Below, piece by piece: positions 1 to 9,200 of a DNA stretch of 64,000 nt (the stretch's first letter is position 1; every line of letters starts with the position of its first letter). The position numbers and the translations under genes are program-made. The notes under the pieces are model-generated. The model was not told the DNA's origin. It did no database searches and worked only from the letters and a program-made list of their open reading frames with translations. Source of the DNA: Caballeronia megalochromosomata (GTDB taxonomy: Bacteria; Pseudomonadota; Gammaproteobacteria; Burkholderiales; Burkholderiaceae); contig LRBF01000013.1 in NCBI GenBank assembly GCA_001580565.1, positions 124,001 through 188,000 on the forward strand, written 5' to 3'.

Positions 1-774
1 CAAGCGCCGATACACGAAACCACCATCGACCGCGCCCTCTCCGGCGAAGGTACGCCCGAAGCCGCATGGCAGGGATGGGCGCGTCTGAATGCGCTGCCCG
101 AGGTCGATCCAGCCGAACTGGTGCCGCTCGGGGGGCGGGCTGTCGTAGTTGCGCCACACCCCGATGACGAGGTGCTCGGCACCGGCGGCTTGCTCGCGCG
201 TCTCTCGGAAATAAGCCGGCAGATACTCATCGTCGCCGTCACCGACGGTACCGCGAGTCACCCGAACTCGTCCGAATGGCCGCCGGAACGCCTTGCGCGC
301 GTGCGTCCGCAGGAAACGAGAGCCGCACTGCAGCGGTTGCGCCTGCGTCAGGTGCAGGTGGCCAGGCTCGGATTTCAGGACGGCGCGCCCGGGCGCATCG
401 AAGCCAGCTTGTCAGGAGCCCTATCCGAATATCTGCAACCCGGCGATATCGTCTTCACGACTTGGCGCTATGATGGGCACCCCGACCACGAGGCAGCCGG
501 GCGCGCCGTTCATGCCGCGGCTCAGGCGCTCGACCTGCCTTGCGTGGAAGTGCCGCTCTGGACCTGGCACTGGGCGTCGCCGGACGATACGCGCGTGCCA
601 TGGAGCCGTGCCCGCCGCATCGTTCTCGACGGCGCCACGCATGCCCGGAAGCTTCGGGCGGTGCAGGCTTTTCGAAGCCAGCTCGATCCCGACGCTACAA
701 CCGGTCAGGCGGCAGTGCTGCCCGAGCATGTGCTGACCCGGCTGACTCGGCCTTTCGAAGTCGTACTCATATGA
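1..774 (+). CDS. PIG-L (LmbE-like) family deacetylase, 5' partial
   Basis: The frame is open from the left edge, so the true start lies outside; 257 residues are visible. PIG-L/LmbE proteins are zinc hydrolases that remove N-acyl groups, typically from amino sugars or small-molecule conjugates. The signature APHPDDE is encoded at 151-171 and supplies the Asp and His zinc ligands; a second motif, HPDHEAAGRAVH, begins at 478. The stop codon overlaps the start of the downstream methyltransferase (ATGA, 771-774), so the two are probably co-translated. In related bacteria these two domains tend to occur side by side, often with glycosyltransferase and acyl-CoA dehydrogenase genes; those would lie left of this window. 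The substrate is unknown. Confidence 0.9.
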   Translation, partial: QAPIHETTIDRALSGEGTPEAAWQGWARLNALPEVDPAELVPLGGRAVVVAPHPDDEVLGTGGLLARLSEISRQILIVAVTDGTASHPNSSEWPPERLARVRPQETRAALQRLRLRQVQVARLGFQDGAPGRIEASLSGALSEYLQPGDIVFTTWRYDGHPDHEAAGRAVHAAAQALDLPCVEVPLWTWHWASPDDTRVPWSRARRIVLDGATHARKLRAVQAFRSQLDPDATTGQAAVLPEHVLTRLTRPFEVVLI

Positions 775-1382
775 ACAACACCAACGACAATACTAAGCAG
801 TACTTCGATCATCTGTATCGAGATAACGACGATCCCTGGAAAATCAGACATCGCTGGTATGAACGGCGCAAGCGGGCGCTCACGCTCGCCTCGCTTCCCC
901 ACGAGCGCTATGTGCGCGCGTTCGAGCCCGGCTGCGGCAACGGCGAGCTCACCGCCCTGCTCGCGCCGCGCTGCGACGCGCTGATCGCCACGGATATCGC
1001 CGAGGACGCCGTCGCACTCACGCGGCAGCGCGTCGCGCAATGTCCTAACGTAGAAGTCCAGCAGATGCTTTTGCCCGATCACTGGCCAGTCGGCAAATTC
1101 GATCTCGTGATACTCAGTGAGATTGGCTATTACCTTGACGAGCCGCAGTTGTGGCATGTCGTCGAACACATACATCGGACCTTGGCGCACGATGGTGCGG
1201 TCGTCGCGTGTCACTGGCGCCGGTCGATCGAAGGCTGGATTCAGAACGGCGACGAAGTGCACGCCCGGTTGCGCGGCCGCATGAGTCTGCCGCTGCTGAG
1301 CCACTACTGGGACGACGATCTGGTGCTCGACGTATGGACGCCCGACAAGCGATCGGTCCACGACCGTGAAGCATCAGCGTAG
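771..1382 (+). CDS. class I SAM-dependent methyltransferase, NodS-like
   Basis: 203 residues starting MNNTNDNTKQYFDHLY. The start at 771 is chosen because its ATG overlaps the upstream TGA and the protein then begins as NodS-like methyltransferases do, with an xYFDxLYxxxxDPW segment. Motif I, the SAM-binding loop, reads FEPGCGNGEL near residues 45-54; an acidic motif II (IATDI) follows. The family N- or O-methylates small molecules; rhizobial NodS methylates deacetylated chito-oligosaccharides. Pairing with a PIG-L deacetylase fits a deacetylate-then-methylate sequence, but that is inference. A reading frame extending upstream of 771 exists only as overlap with the deacetylase. Confidence 0.85.
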   Translation: MNNTNDNTKQYFDHLYRDNDDPWKIRHRWYERRKRALTLASLPHERYVRAFEPGCGNGELTALLAPRCDALIATDIAEDAVALTRQRVAQCPNVEVQQMLLPDHWPVGKFDLVILSEIGYYLDEPQLWHVVEHIHRTLAHDGAVVACHWRRSIEGWIQNGDEVHARLRGRMSLPLLSHYWDDDLVLDVWTPDKRSVHDREASA

Positions 1383-1462
1383 TGTTTTCTGATTTTTACT
1401 AAACAAACAAACTGCAAGGATTCTCATACACAACAAGGCTCTACTGGTTTTCTCCAATCTCG

Positions 1463-1491
1463 TCGACACGATTTTTCCGGTTTTTTACTAT
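1463..1491 (+). promoter_or_regulatory. predicted sigma70-type promoter for the LacI-led operon
   Basis: TCGACA at 1463-1468 matches the -35 consensus at five of six positions and is followed after 17 bases by TACTAT at 1486-1491. An overlapping TATACA/TACAAT stretch (1489-1496) offers an alternative -10. It lies about 90 bases upstream of the LacI start in a visibly A+T-richer stretch. I saw no clear LacI-type operator palindrome here. Confidence 0.35.
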
Positions 1492-1584
1492 ACAATCGCC
1501 TCAAGCAAGCGAACTGGTCAGACGCGATAAACATTGCGTCGGCCGAAGAAAAGCCGGAAACAGGCGGAGACAGAGAACACCACA

Positions 1585-2604
1585 ATGGCCACCACCATTC
1601 GCGATGTCGCGCGTGCGGCAAGCGTCTCGATCGGGACCGTGTCGCGCGCGCTCAAAAATCAGCCGGGTTTATCCGAAGCGACGCGCGTGCGTGTCGTCGA
1701 GGTCGCGCAGCAGCTCGGCTATGACTCGGGACAATTGCGCACGCGCATTCGTCGCGTGACGTTTCTGCTGCATCGGCAACACAACAATTTCGCCGTCAGC
1801 CCTTTTTTCTCGCATGTGCTGAACGGCTTCGAGGAAGCGTGCCGCGAACGGCGGCTCGTGCCGTCCGTGCTCACCGCGGGCCCGACGCACGATCTCGCGC
1901 AGCAAATGCGCCTGCACGCGCCCGACGCCATCGCGGTGGCGGGCTTCGTCGAGCCGGAACTGCTGGCGCATCTGCATTCGCTGGCGCGGCCTACCGTGCT
2001 CATCGACCTGCGCGCGCCGGGCTTCCGCTCGGTCAATATCGACAATGTGAAAGGCGCGTCGCTCGCCATGCAGCATCTGTTCGCGCAAGGACGGCGACGG
2101 ATCGCGTTCATCGGCGGATCGCTTGCGCATTACAGCATCGCGCAGCGCGCGCTCGGCTATCGCAAGGCGTATTTCGACGCCGGCCAGCTTTTCGATCCGA
2201 CACTCGAAATCGTGACACAGCCGGGCCTGCCCGCCGATCTCGCCGCCGCCGACGCGATGGAGCGCCTGATCGCCGACGCCCGCGCGCAATCCAGTCCCCT
2301 GCCCGACGCGGTTTTCGCCTATAACGATGCAGCGGCCCTCGCCGCGATGCGTGTCTGCCTCGCGCACGGGTTGCGCGTGCCGGACGACGTCGCGTTCGTC
2401 GGTTTCGACGATATTCCGGCCGCCGCGCAAAGCACGCCGCCGCTCTCGACCGTCACCGTCGACAAGGAAGCGCTCGGGCGCCGCGGCGTGGAGTTGTTGC
2501 TGGAAGATCAATCGAGCCCGCCGAGCCAGGCCGACACGCTCGTCGCCGTCAATTTCGTTCCTCGCGCGAGCTCGGGCACGAAACAGGACATCAGCACGCC
2601 ATGA
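1585..2604 (+). CDS. LacI family transcriptional regulator
   Basis: 339 residues. The LacI helix-turn-helix and hinge occupy residues 4-46 (TIRDVARAASVSIGTVSRAL...), followed by a periplasmic-binding-protein-like effector domain with the typical FVGFDDIPAAAQSTPPLSTV segment near the C-terminus. The start at 1585 (MATTIRDV) is preferred over an in-frame TTG at 1534 because it places the DNA-binding helix at the N-terminus as usual. The TGA overlaps the start of the epimerase gene (ATGA, 2601-2604), so the regulator is the first gene of the operon it presumably controls. The likely effector is a hexose or hexose derivative, judged from its two partners; the exact ligand is unknown. Confidence 0.92.
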   Translation: MATTIRDVARAASVSIGTVSRALKNQPGLSEATRVRVVEVAQQLGYDSGQLRTRIRRVTFLLHRQHNNFAVSPFFSHVLNGFEEACRERRLVPSVLTAGPTHDLAQQMRLHAPDAIAVAGFVEPELLAHLHSLARPTVLIDLRAPGFRSVNIDNVKGASLAMQHLFAQGRRRIAFIGGSLAHYSIAQRALGYRKAYFDAGQLFDPTLEIVTQPGLPADLAAADAMERLIADARAQSSPLPDAVFAYNDAAALAAMRVCLAHGLRVPDDVAFVGFDDIPAAAQSTPPLSTVTVDKEALGRRGVELLLEDQSSPPSQADTLVAVNFVPRASSGTKQDISTP

Positions 2605-3854
2605 ATATGACCGCCTCACCTGCCATCGCGGAAAGCGCGCCCGCAGAACGCGCGATCGACTTCCGCAGCCGCGACTTCCTGCTCTCGCACGTGCGCGACA
2701 CGCTCGCGTTCTACGCGCCGAACGCACGCGACCCGTCCGGCGGCTTCTTCCATTACTTCAAGGACGACGGCAGCGTCTACGATCGCACGACGCGCCACCT
2801 CGTCAGCAGCACGCGTTTCGTCTTCAACTACGCGATGGCGTACCGCCATTTCGGCGACGCGAGCTATCAGGACGACGCGCGCCATGCTTTCAATTTCCTG
2901 CGCGACGCGCACTGGGACGCGGCCAACGAAGGCTACGACTGGGAAATCGAGTGGCGCGACGGGCAGAAACGCACGCTCGACGGCACGCGCCATTGCTACG
3001 GCATGGCCTTCGTGCTCCTCGCATGCGCGCACGCGGCGATGGCGGGCATCGACGAAGCCAGGCCGATGATCGACGAAACCTTCGCGCTGATGGAGCGGCG
3101 TTTCTGGGACGCCGAAGCCGGCCTCTACGCCGACGAAGCCACGGCCGACTGGCAGCTTTCGGACTATCGCGGACAGAACGCGAACATGCACGCGACCGAG
3201 GCGCTGCTCGCCGCATACGAGGCGACGGGCCACGTCATCTATCTGGATCGCGCTGAAAAAATCGCGGGCAATATCACGCTGCGTCAGGCGCGGCTGTCGA
3301 ATGGGCTCGTCTGGGAACATTTTCACCGCGACTGGTCCGTGGACTGGCATTACAACGAATCGGACAGTTCGAACATCTTCCGTCCGTGGGGCTTCCAGCC
3401 CGGCCATCAAATCGAATGGGCGAAGCTCCTGCTGATTCTCGAACGGCATCGCGCGCTGCCGTGGCTCGCGCCGCGCGCCGTCGAACTCTTCGATGCCGGT
3501 TTCAACCGCGCGTGGGACAGCCGCCACGGCGGCCTCTACTATGGCTTCGGCCCGGACGACACCATCTGCGACCACGACAAGTACTTCTGGGTGCAGGCGG
3601 AAAGCTTCGCGGCGGCGGCGCTGCTCGGCGCGCGCACGGGCCGCGAGCGTTTCTGGGACTGCTACGACGAACTGTGGCGCTATAGCTGGGCGCATTTCGT
3701 CGATCACGAATACGGCGCGTGGTACCGCATTCTCACGTGCGACAACCGCAAGTACGGCGACGAGAAAAGTCCCGCCGGCAAGACCGACTATCACACCATG
3801 GGCGCGTGCTACGAAGTCCTGAACGCGCTCGGCCCGACCTCGACTCAACGGTGA
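2601..3854 (+). CDS. AGE family epimerase/isomerase
   Basis: 417 residues, the usual size for the N-acylglucosamine 2-epimerase/mannose isomerase superfamily, an (alpha/alpha)6 barrel. Family signatures seen include NMHATEALLAAYEATG (about residue 195), the PGHQIEWAKLLL motif with its conserved His near residue 270, KYFWVQAES, and a C-terminal KTDYHTMGACYEVL with another conserved His. Members interconvert mannose with fructose or glucose, or epimerise N-acetylglucosamine. Overlap with the LacI gene upstream and the PfkB kinase directly downstream suggests a pathway that isomerises an aldose to a ketose which is then phosphorylated, for example mannose to fructose to fructose-6-phosphate. The substrate is inferred only. 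Confidence 0.88.
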   Translation: MNMTASPAIAESAPAERAIDFRSRDFLLSHVRDTLAFYAPNARDPSGGFFHYFKDDGSVYDRTTRHLVSSTRFVFNYAMAYRHFGDASYQDDARHAFNFLRDAHWDAANEGYDWEIEWRDGQKRTLDGTRHCYGMAFVLLACAHAAMAGIDEARPMIDETFALMERRFWDAEAGLYADEATADWQLSDYRGQNANMHATEALLAAYEATGHVIYLDRAEKIAGNITLRQARLSNGLVWEHFHRDWSVDWHYNESDSSNIFRPWGFQPGHQIEWAKLLLILERHRALPWLAPRAVELFDAGFNRAWDSRHGGLYYGFGPDDTICDHDKYFWVQAESFAAAALLGARTGRERFWDCYDELWRYSWAHFVDHEYGAWYRILTCDNRKYGDEKSPAGKTDYHTMGACYEVLNALGPTSTQR

Positions 3855-3859
3855 CAAGC

Positions 3860-4771
3860 ATGGCTAGCGAGCAAACCACTTTCCCGCAATTCGTTTCGGC
3901 GGGCGACATCCTCACCGACATGATCCGCACCGATGTGTCGAGCTGGCTCTCGCGTCCGGGCGGCGCGGGCTGGAACGTCGCGCGCGCGGTCGCGCGGCTC
4001 GGGCTGCCGACGGCCTGCGCCGGCTCGCTCGGCACCGACAATTTCTCCGACGACCTGTGGGACGCGAGCGTCGCGTCGGGACTCGACATGCGCTTCATGC
4101 AGCGTGTCGAGCGCCCGCCGCTGCTCGCGATCGTCCACAAGACGCAACCGCCGACTTACTACTTCATGGGCGAGAACGGCGCGGATCTGGCGTTCGATCC
4201 GTCGCGGCTGCCGCAAGGCTGGATGGAGCGCGTGAAGTGGGCGCATTTCGGCTGCATCAGTCTCGTGCGCCAGCCGCTCGGCGCGACGCTCGCCGCGCTC
4301 GCCCGGCAATTGCGCGATCACGGCGTGAAGATCAGCTTCGATCCGAACTATCGCAATCTGATGGAGCACGGCTACGAGCCCGTCCTGCGCAACATGGCGA
4401 GCCTCGCCGATCTCATCAAGGTGTCCGACGAAGATCTGCACATGCTCTTCAAGGGCATGCCCGAAGCGGACGCGCTCTCGAAAATCCGCTCGATCAATCC
4501 ACAAGCCACCGTGCTCGTCACGCGCGGCTCAGGCCAGGCGACGCTCTACGCCGGCGACCAGCAATACAGCGCGCGTCCGCCGAGCGTCGAAGTGGCGGAT
4601 ACGGTCGGCGCGGGCGATGCGTCCATCGGCGGATTGCTCTACAGCCTGATGGCGCGTCACGGCGAGTGGCCCGATCATCTGAAGTTCGCGCTCGCGGCGG
4701 GCGCGGCGGCGTGCCGTCATTCGGGCGCGCATTCGCCTTCGCTGGAAGAGGTCGAGGCGTTGCTCGCATAA
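3860..4771 (+). CDS. PfkB family carbohydrate kinase (fructokinase-like)
   Basis: 303 residues from the ATG at 3860; a GTG at 3851 overlapping the epimerase stop is an alternative start. The ribokinase/PfkB fold is shown by the N-terminal glycine-rich substrate motif (RPGGAGWNVARAVARLG) and the C-terminal signature DTVGAGDAS at residues 247-255, whose Asp253 is the expected catalytic base. SFDPNYR near residue 157 is also typical. It follows the AGE-family epimerase by five bases, so it likely phosphorylates the ketose product. I favour fructokinase; a 2-keto-3-deoxy-sugar kinase or another PfkB specificity cannot be excluded. Confidence 0.87.
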   Translation: MASEQTTFPQFVSAGDILTDMIRTDVSSWLSRPGGAGWNVARAVARLGLPTACAGSLGTDNFSDDLWDASVASGLDMRFMQRVERPPLLAIVHKTQPPTYYFMGENGADLAFDPSRLPQGWMERVKWAHFGCISLVRQPLGATLAALARQLRDHGVKISFDPNYRNLMEHGYEPVLRNMASLADLIKVSDEDLHMLFKGMPEADALSKIRSINPQATVLVTRGSGQATLYAGDQQYSARPPSVEVADTVGAGDASIGGLLYSLMARHGEWPDHLKFALAAGAAACRHSGAHSPSLEEVEALLA

Positions 4772-4836
4772 GCGTCGCACGCGTTACATATCAGCGTGCT
4801 AGCATGGATTCGTCCTTGCCTGGAGGCGAATCCATC

Positions 4837-5058
4837 ATGGAAGACACGACCTACACGAAAGGCATTTATACCGCGACGATCGGCGTGCGCGCCGTCGACG
4901 GCGGGCAGTATCAGGGTCTCGTCTCGCTCGCGCGCGACAACGGCGAGGATAACGATGCGACGCTCTACGAAGTCGAAGCCGCATCGGGCAACGAAGAAGA
5001 AGCACTCGACGAAGCGCGCGCGCTCGCGCACCGCATTCTCGGGGAAATCGAACTGTAG
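4837..5058 (+). CDS. small acidic conserved-type protein of unknown function
   Basis: 73 residues, acidic, without signal peptide or membrane segment. The start at 4837 is preferred over the in-frame ATG at 4804 because GGAGG (4822-4826) lies ten bases upstream. The protein opens with a strand-rich half (YTKGIYTATIGVRAVDG) and ends with an acidic helix (EEEALDEARALAHRILGEIEL). The same layout, including an AxxLAHxR-like stretch and a final IE, recurs in the next gene, so the two look like divergent paralogues. I do not recognise a characterised family. Confidence 0.65.
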   Translation: MEDTTYTKGIYTATIGVRAVDGGQYQGLVSLARDNGEDNDATLYEVEAASGNEEEALDEARALAHRILGEIEL

Positions 5059-5109
5059 CCAGGCGGCGGCGCGTGGCGCTGGCGCTTCGCGGCTGCATCG
5101 GAGGACATC

Positions 5110-5355
5110 ATGCCGGAGCAGATCTTCCTGTACGGCGTCTACGCCATCCACGTGAGGGCGGTCGAGCTTCAGGGCTCGCGCTGGGACGCGGAATACGAGA
5201 TCCGTCATCACGACAAGGCCGTGCAGCCGTGGACGACCGTCGGCGGCGATGACGGTCTCGCCGACAAGGCCGAGGCCGTCGAACTCGCGCATCAGCGCGC
5301 CGTGTCGGATATCGAAGCCGGCGCGGGCATTCCGAAGCCGCGGGCGTTTCCTTAA
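5110..5355 (+). CDS. small protein of unknown function, probable paralogue of the preceding gene
   Basis: 81 residues preceded by an excellent ribosome-binding site (GGAGG about eight bases before the ATG). Sequence features are a strand-rich start (FLYGVYAIHVRAVEL) and a helical end (KAEAVELAHQRAVSDIEAG), echoing the neighbour upstream. No signal peptide, membrane segment or catalytic motif is visible. Its stop codon is interlocked with that of the convergent glutathione transferase: TTAA at 5352-5355 serves as TAA on both strands. Function unknown. Confidence 0.65.
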   Translation: MPEQIFLYGVYAIHVRAVELQGSRWDAEYEIRHHDKAVQPWTTVGGDDGLADKAEAVELAHQRAVSDIEAGAGIPKPRAFP

Positions 5356-6017
5356 ACCTCGTCCGACGAACGCGCGATGCCCGCGTGGACGCCCAGCGCG
5401 AGCCGTTCGGCCTCGCGATGATCGATCGCTGACGCGCGCTCGTAGCCTTCGCGCGCGAGCGAGCGCTCGACGTAATCGAAGAGCACGCCTTGCGGCTCGA
5501 TCAGCTTCGCCCTGAAAGCGATCTGCAGTGTGCTCGCCGCGAGGATATCGGCGGCGGTGAACTGGTCGCCGAGCAGCCACGGACCTTCCTCCAGCGCGTT
5601 CTCGATCGCGTGCTCGACGCGCGTCAGGTCGCCCCAGCCGAAACTCACCGTGTTGCCCTGCGCGCCCGTCACGCGCTCGGCCATCGCCGGTTCGAGACAC
5701 GAGCCGGTGAAAAACATCCATTGCAGAAAGCGGCCGCGCGACGGATCGCTGAGCGGCACGCCGAGCGCGGTTTCCGGATAGCGATCCGCGAGATAGAGCA
5801 GCACCGCGCCCGATTCGGCCACGCGCACACTGCCGTCTTCCAGCGCGGGCAGCTTGGACATCGGATTGACGCGGCAGAAGTTCGGATCGTTCTGCGCTCC
5901 GGCGCGGATATTCACGAACTCGAGCTGATACGGCACGCGCATTTCCTCGAGCATCCACAGCGCGCGAAAGGCGCGCGTCTTCGGCCAGTAGAAGAGCTTC
6001 ATCGGCGTCGTTTTCAT
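5352..6017 (-). CDS. glutathione S-transferase family protein
   Basis: 221 residues. The N-terminal thioredoxin-fold domain (about residues 6-85) carries NPMSKLPALEDG with the cis-proline and is followed by the glutathione-contacting ESGAVLLYLADRYP motif; the C-terminal half is the alpha-helical GST domain (EGPWLLGDQFTAADILAASTLQIA). The start region FYWPKTRAFRALWMLEE gives no clear single catalytic Ser/Tyr/Cys, so the subclass is uncertain. It is cytosolic, converges on the small gene to its right-coded neighbour, and is separated from the oxidoreductase gene by a 232-base divergent spacer that should hold promoters for both. Confidence 0.9.
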   Translation of the reverse strand: MKTTPMKLFYWPKTRAFRALWMLEEMRVPYQLEFVNIRAGAQNDPNFCRVNPMSKLPALEDGSVRVAESGAVLLYLADRYPETALGVPLSDPSRGRFLQWMFFTGSCLEPAMAERVTGAQGNTVSFGWGDLTRVEHAIENALEEGPWLLGDQFTAADILAASTLQIAFRAKLIEPQGVLFDYVERSLAREGYERASAIDHREAERLALGVHAGIARSSDEV

Positions 6018-6249
6018 TGTCTTTCGATCCGCTCAGGTTAGCCCCAAAACCGGGCGAAACGCGCGCCGGACGGCACCGGGTTTACGCGTAGTCACGCCGG
6101 GGCCGGGAAAATTCCTCTCGCCTATCTCGAAATCAAGGTCGTTGTTTCTCGATGCGCGCGAAATCCGGGCGAGTGCGCAAAAACATTCCGCATTTGTCGG
6201 CAAAGAATGTCGCATTGCCTCGCATACCCACAAATACACCGGAGATTCC

Positions 6250-9200
6250 ATGAACGCGCGCGTCCCTGCCGATGCATTTTTTCCTCCCGCGCTGTCGGAC
6301 TACCAGCTCAGCGACAACCTGAGCGCCATCAAGGGCCGCATCTTCCTCACCGGCACGCAGGCGCTCGTGCGCCTCGTGTTGATGCAGCGCGAACGCGACC
6401 GCGCCGCGAACCTGAACACCGCGGGTTTCGTCAGCGGTTATCGCGGCTCGCCGCTCGGCATGGTCGATCAGCAATTGTGGAAAGCGAAAAAACTACTCGC
6501 GTCGCATGACGTGCGCTTTCTGCCCGCGATCAACGAGGAACTCGGCGGCACCGCCGTGCTCGGCACGCAGCGCGTGGAATCGGATGCGGAGCGCACCGTC
6601 GATGGCGTCTTCGCGATGTGGTACGGCAAGGGCCCAGGCGTCGATCGCGCGGGCGATGCGCTCAAGCACGGCAACGCGTACGGCTCGTCGCCGCATGGCG
6701 GCGTGCTCGTCGTGGCGGGCGATGACCACGGCTGCGTGTCCTCGTCGATGCCGCATCAGAGCGACCAGACGATGATCTCGTGGCACATGCCGGTGGTGAA
6801 TCCGTCGAACGTCGCGGACATGCTGGAGTTCGGCCTCTACGGCTGGGCGCTGTCGCGCTTCTCGGGCGCGTGGGTCGGCTTCAAGGCGATATCGGAGACG
6901 GTCGAATCCGGCTCGACCGTCGATCTTGACGCGATCCGCACCGACTGGCAGCCGCCCGCCGACTTCACGCCGCCGCCGGGCGGCCTGCACAACCGCTGGC
7001 CCGATCTGCCGAGCCTGACGATCGAAGCGCGTCTCGCTGCGAAGATCGACGCCGTGCGCCACTTCGCGCGTGCGAACAGCATCGACAAGTGGATCGCGCC
7101 GAGCCCGCGCGCGAACGTGGGCATCGTGACATGCGGCAAGGCGCACCTCGATCTGATGGAAGCGCTGCGCCGCCTCGAACTCACCGTCGAAGATCTGGAT
7201 GCGGCGGGCGTGCGCATCTACAAGGTCGGGCTGTCGTATCCGCTGGAAACGACGCGGCTGGAAACCTTCGTCGAAGGTTTGAGCGAAGTGCTCGTGATCG
7301 AGGAGAAAGGACCGGTCATCGAGCAGCAGATCAAGGATCATCTGTACAACCGCGTCGATGGCGCGCGGCCGGTCGTGATCGGCAAGAACGCGCGCGATGG
7401 CGCGCAGCTTCTGAGCGCGCTCGGCGAACTGCGTCCGTCGCGCGTGCTGCCGGTTTTTGCCGAATGGCTCGCGCGTCACAAGCCCGCGCTGGATCGCCGC
7501 GACAAGGTCGTCGATCTCGTCGCGCCGCACATCCTCTCGAATGTCGCCGACGCCGTGAAGCGCACGCCCTACTTCTGCTCGGGCTGCCCGCACAACACGT
7601 CGACGAAGGTGCCGGAAGGATCGGTCGCGCAGGCGGGCATCGGCTGTCACTTCATGGCTTCGTGGATGGAGCGCGACACGACCGGTCTCATCCAGATGGG
7701 CGGCGAAGGCGTCGACTGGGCGTCGCATTCGATGTTCACGAAAACGCCGCACGTCTTCCAGAATCTCGGCGACGGCACGTACTTCCATTCGGGCATTCTC
7801 GCGATTCGTCAGGCCGTGGCCGCGAAGGCGAACATCACGTACAAGATTCTCTATAACGACGCCGTCGCGATGACAGGCGGACAGCCGGTCGACGGCAGCA
7901 TTTCGGTGCCGCAGATCGCGCGGCAGGTCGAAGCGGAAGGCATCGCACTCTTGGTCGTCGTCAGCGACGAACCCGAGAAGTATCAAGGTCACGAAGACCA
8001 GTTTCCGCGCGGCACGACGTTTCATCATCGCGGCGAGCTGGATGACGTGCAACGCCGTCTGCGCGACACGCCGGGCGTCACCGTGCTCATCTACGATCAG
8101 ACCTGCGCCGCCGAAAAGCGCCGCCGCCGCAAGAAAGGCGAGTTTCCCGATCCGGACAAGCGCCTCTTCATCAACGAAGCCGTCTGCGAAGGTTGCGGCG
8201 ATTGCGGCGTGCAGTCGAATTGCCTTTCCGTCGAGCCGGTCGAAACGGAGCTGGGCAGAAAGCGCCGTATCGATCAGTCGTCGTGCAACAAGGACTATTC
8301 GTGCGTGAACGGCTTCTGCCCGAGTTTCGTCACGGTCGAAGGCGCGAAGCTGAAGAAAGCCGAAGGCCACGCGTTCGATCCGGCCGAACTCGCGCGCCGC
8401 GTCGACGCGCTGCCGCTGCCGACAGGCCATCTCGACCAGGCACCGTACGACATTCTCGTGACGGGCGTCGGCGGCACAGGCGTCGTGACGGTCGGCGCGC
8501 TCATCAGCATGGCGGCGCATCTGGAAGGCAAGAGCGCGTCGGTGCTCGACTTCATGGGCTTCGCGCAGAAAGGCGGTTCGGTGCTCTCGTTCGTGCGCTT
8601 CGCCGCGACCGACGCGCTGCTGAATCAGGTGCGCATCGACACGCAGCAAGCCGATCTGCTGCTCGCGTGCGACATGGTCGTCGGCGCGAGTCCGGAAGCG
8701 TTGCAGACGGTGCGGCACGATCGCACGAAGATCGTCGTCAATACGCACGCGATTCCGAACGCGAGCTTCGTGCAGAACCCGGAAGCGAATCTTCATGCGG
8801 ATGCGCTGCTCGACAAGATGCGTCACGCCGCCGGCCCCGATGCACACGACGCAATGCGTAGCTGCGACGCGCAGGCGCTCGCGCAGCGCTTTCTCGGCGA
8901 CACCATCGGCGCGAACATCCTGATGCTCGGCTTTGCGTGGCAGCTTGGGCTCGTGCCGCTGTCGCTCGCGGCGTTGATGCGCGCGATCGAGCTGAACAAT
9001 GTCGCGGTCGCGGCGAACAAGCTGGCGTTTTCGATCGGCCGTCTCGCGGCGTCGGACATGGCCGCGCTCGAAGCGCTGACCGCGCAAGTGCTGGCGAAAC
9101 GCGTCACGATGGACCGGATGTCGTTGCCCGAGCTGATCGGCGATCGCGAGGAACGTCTGCTCGCTTATGGCGGGTCGAAGTATGTCCAGCGCTATCGCAA

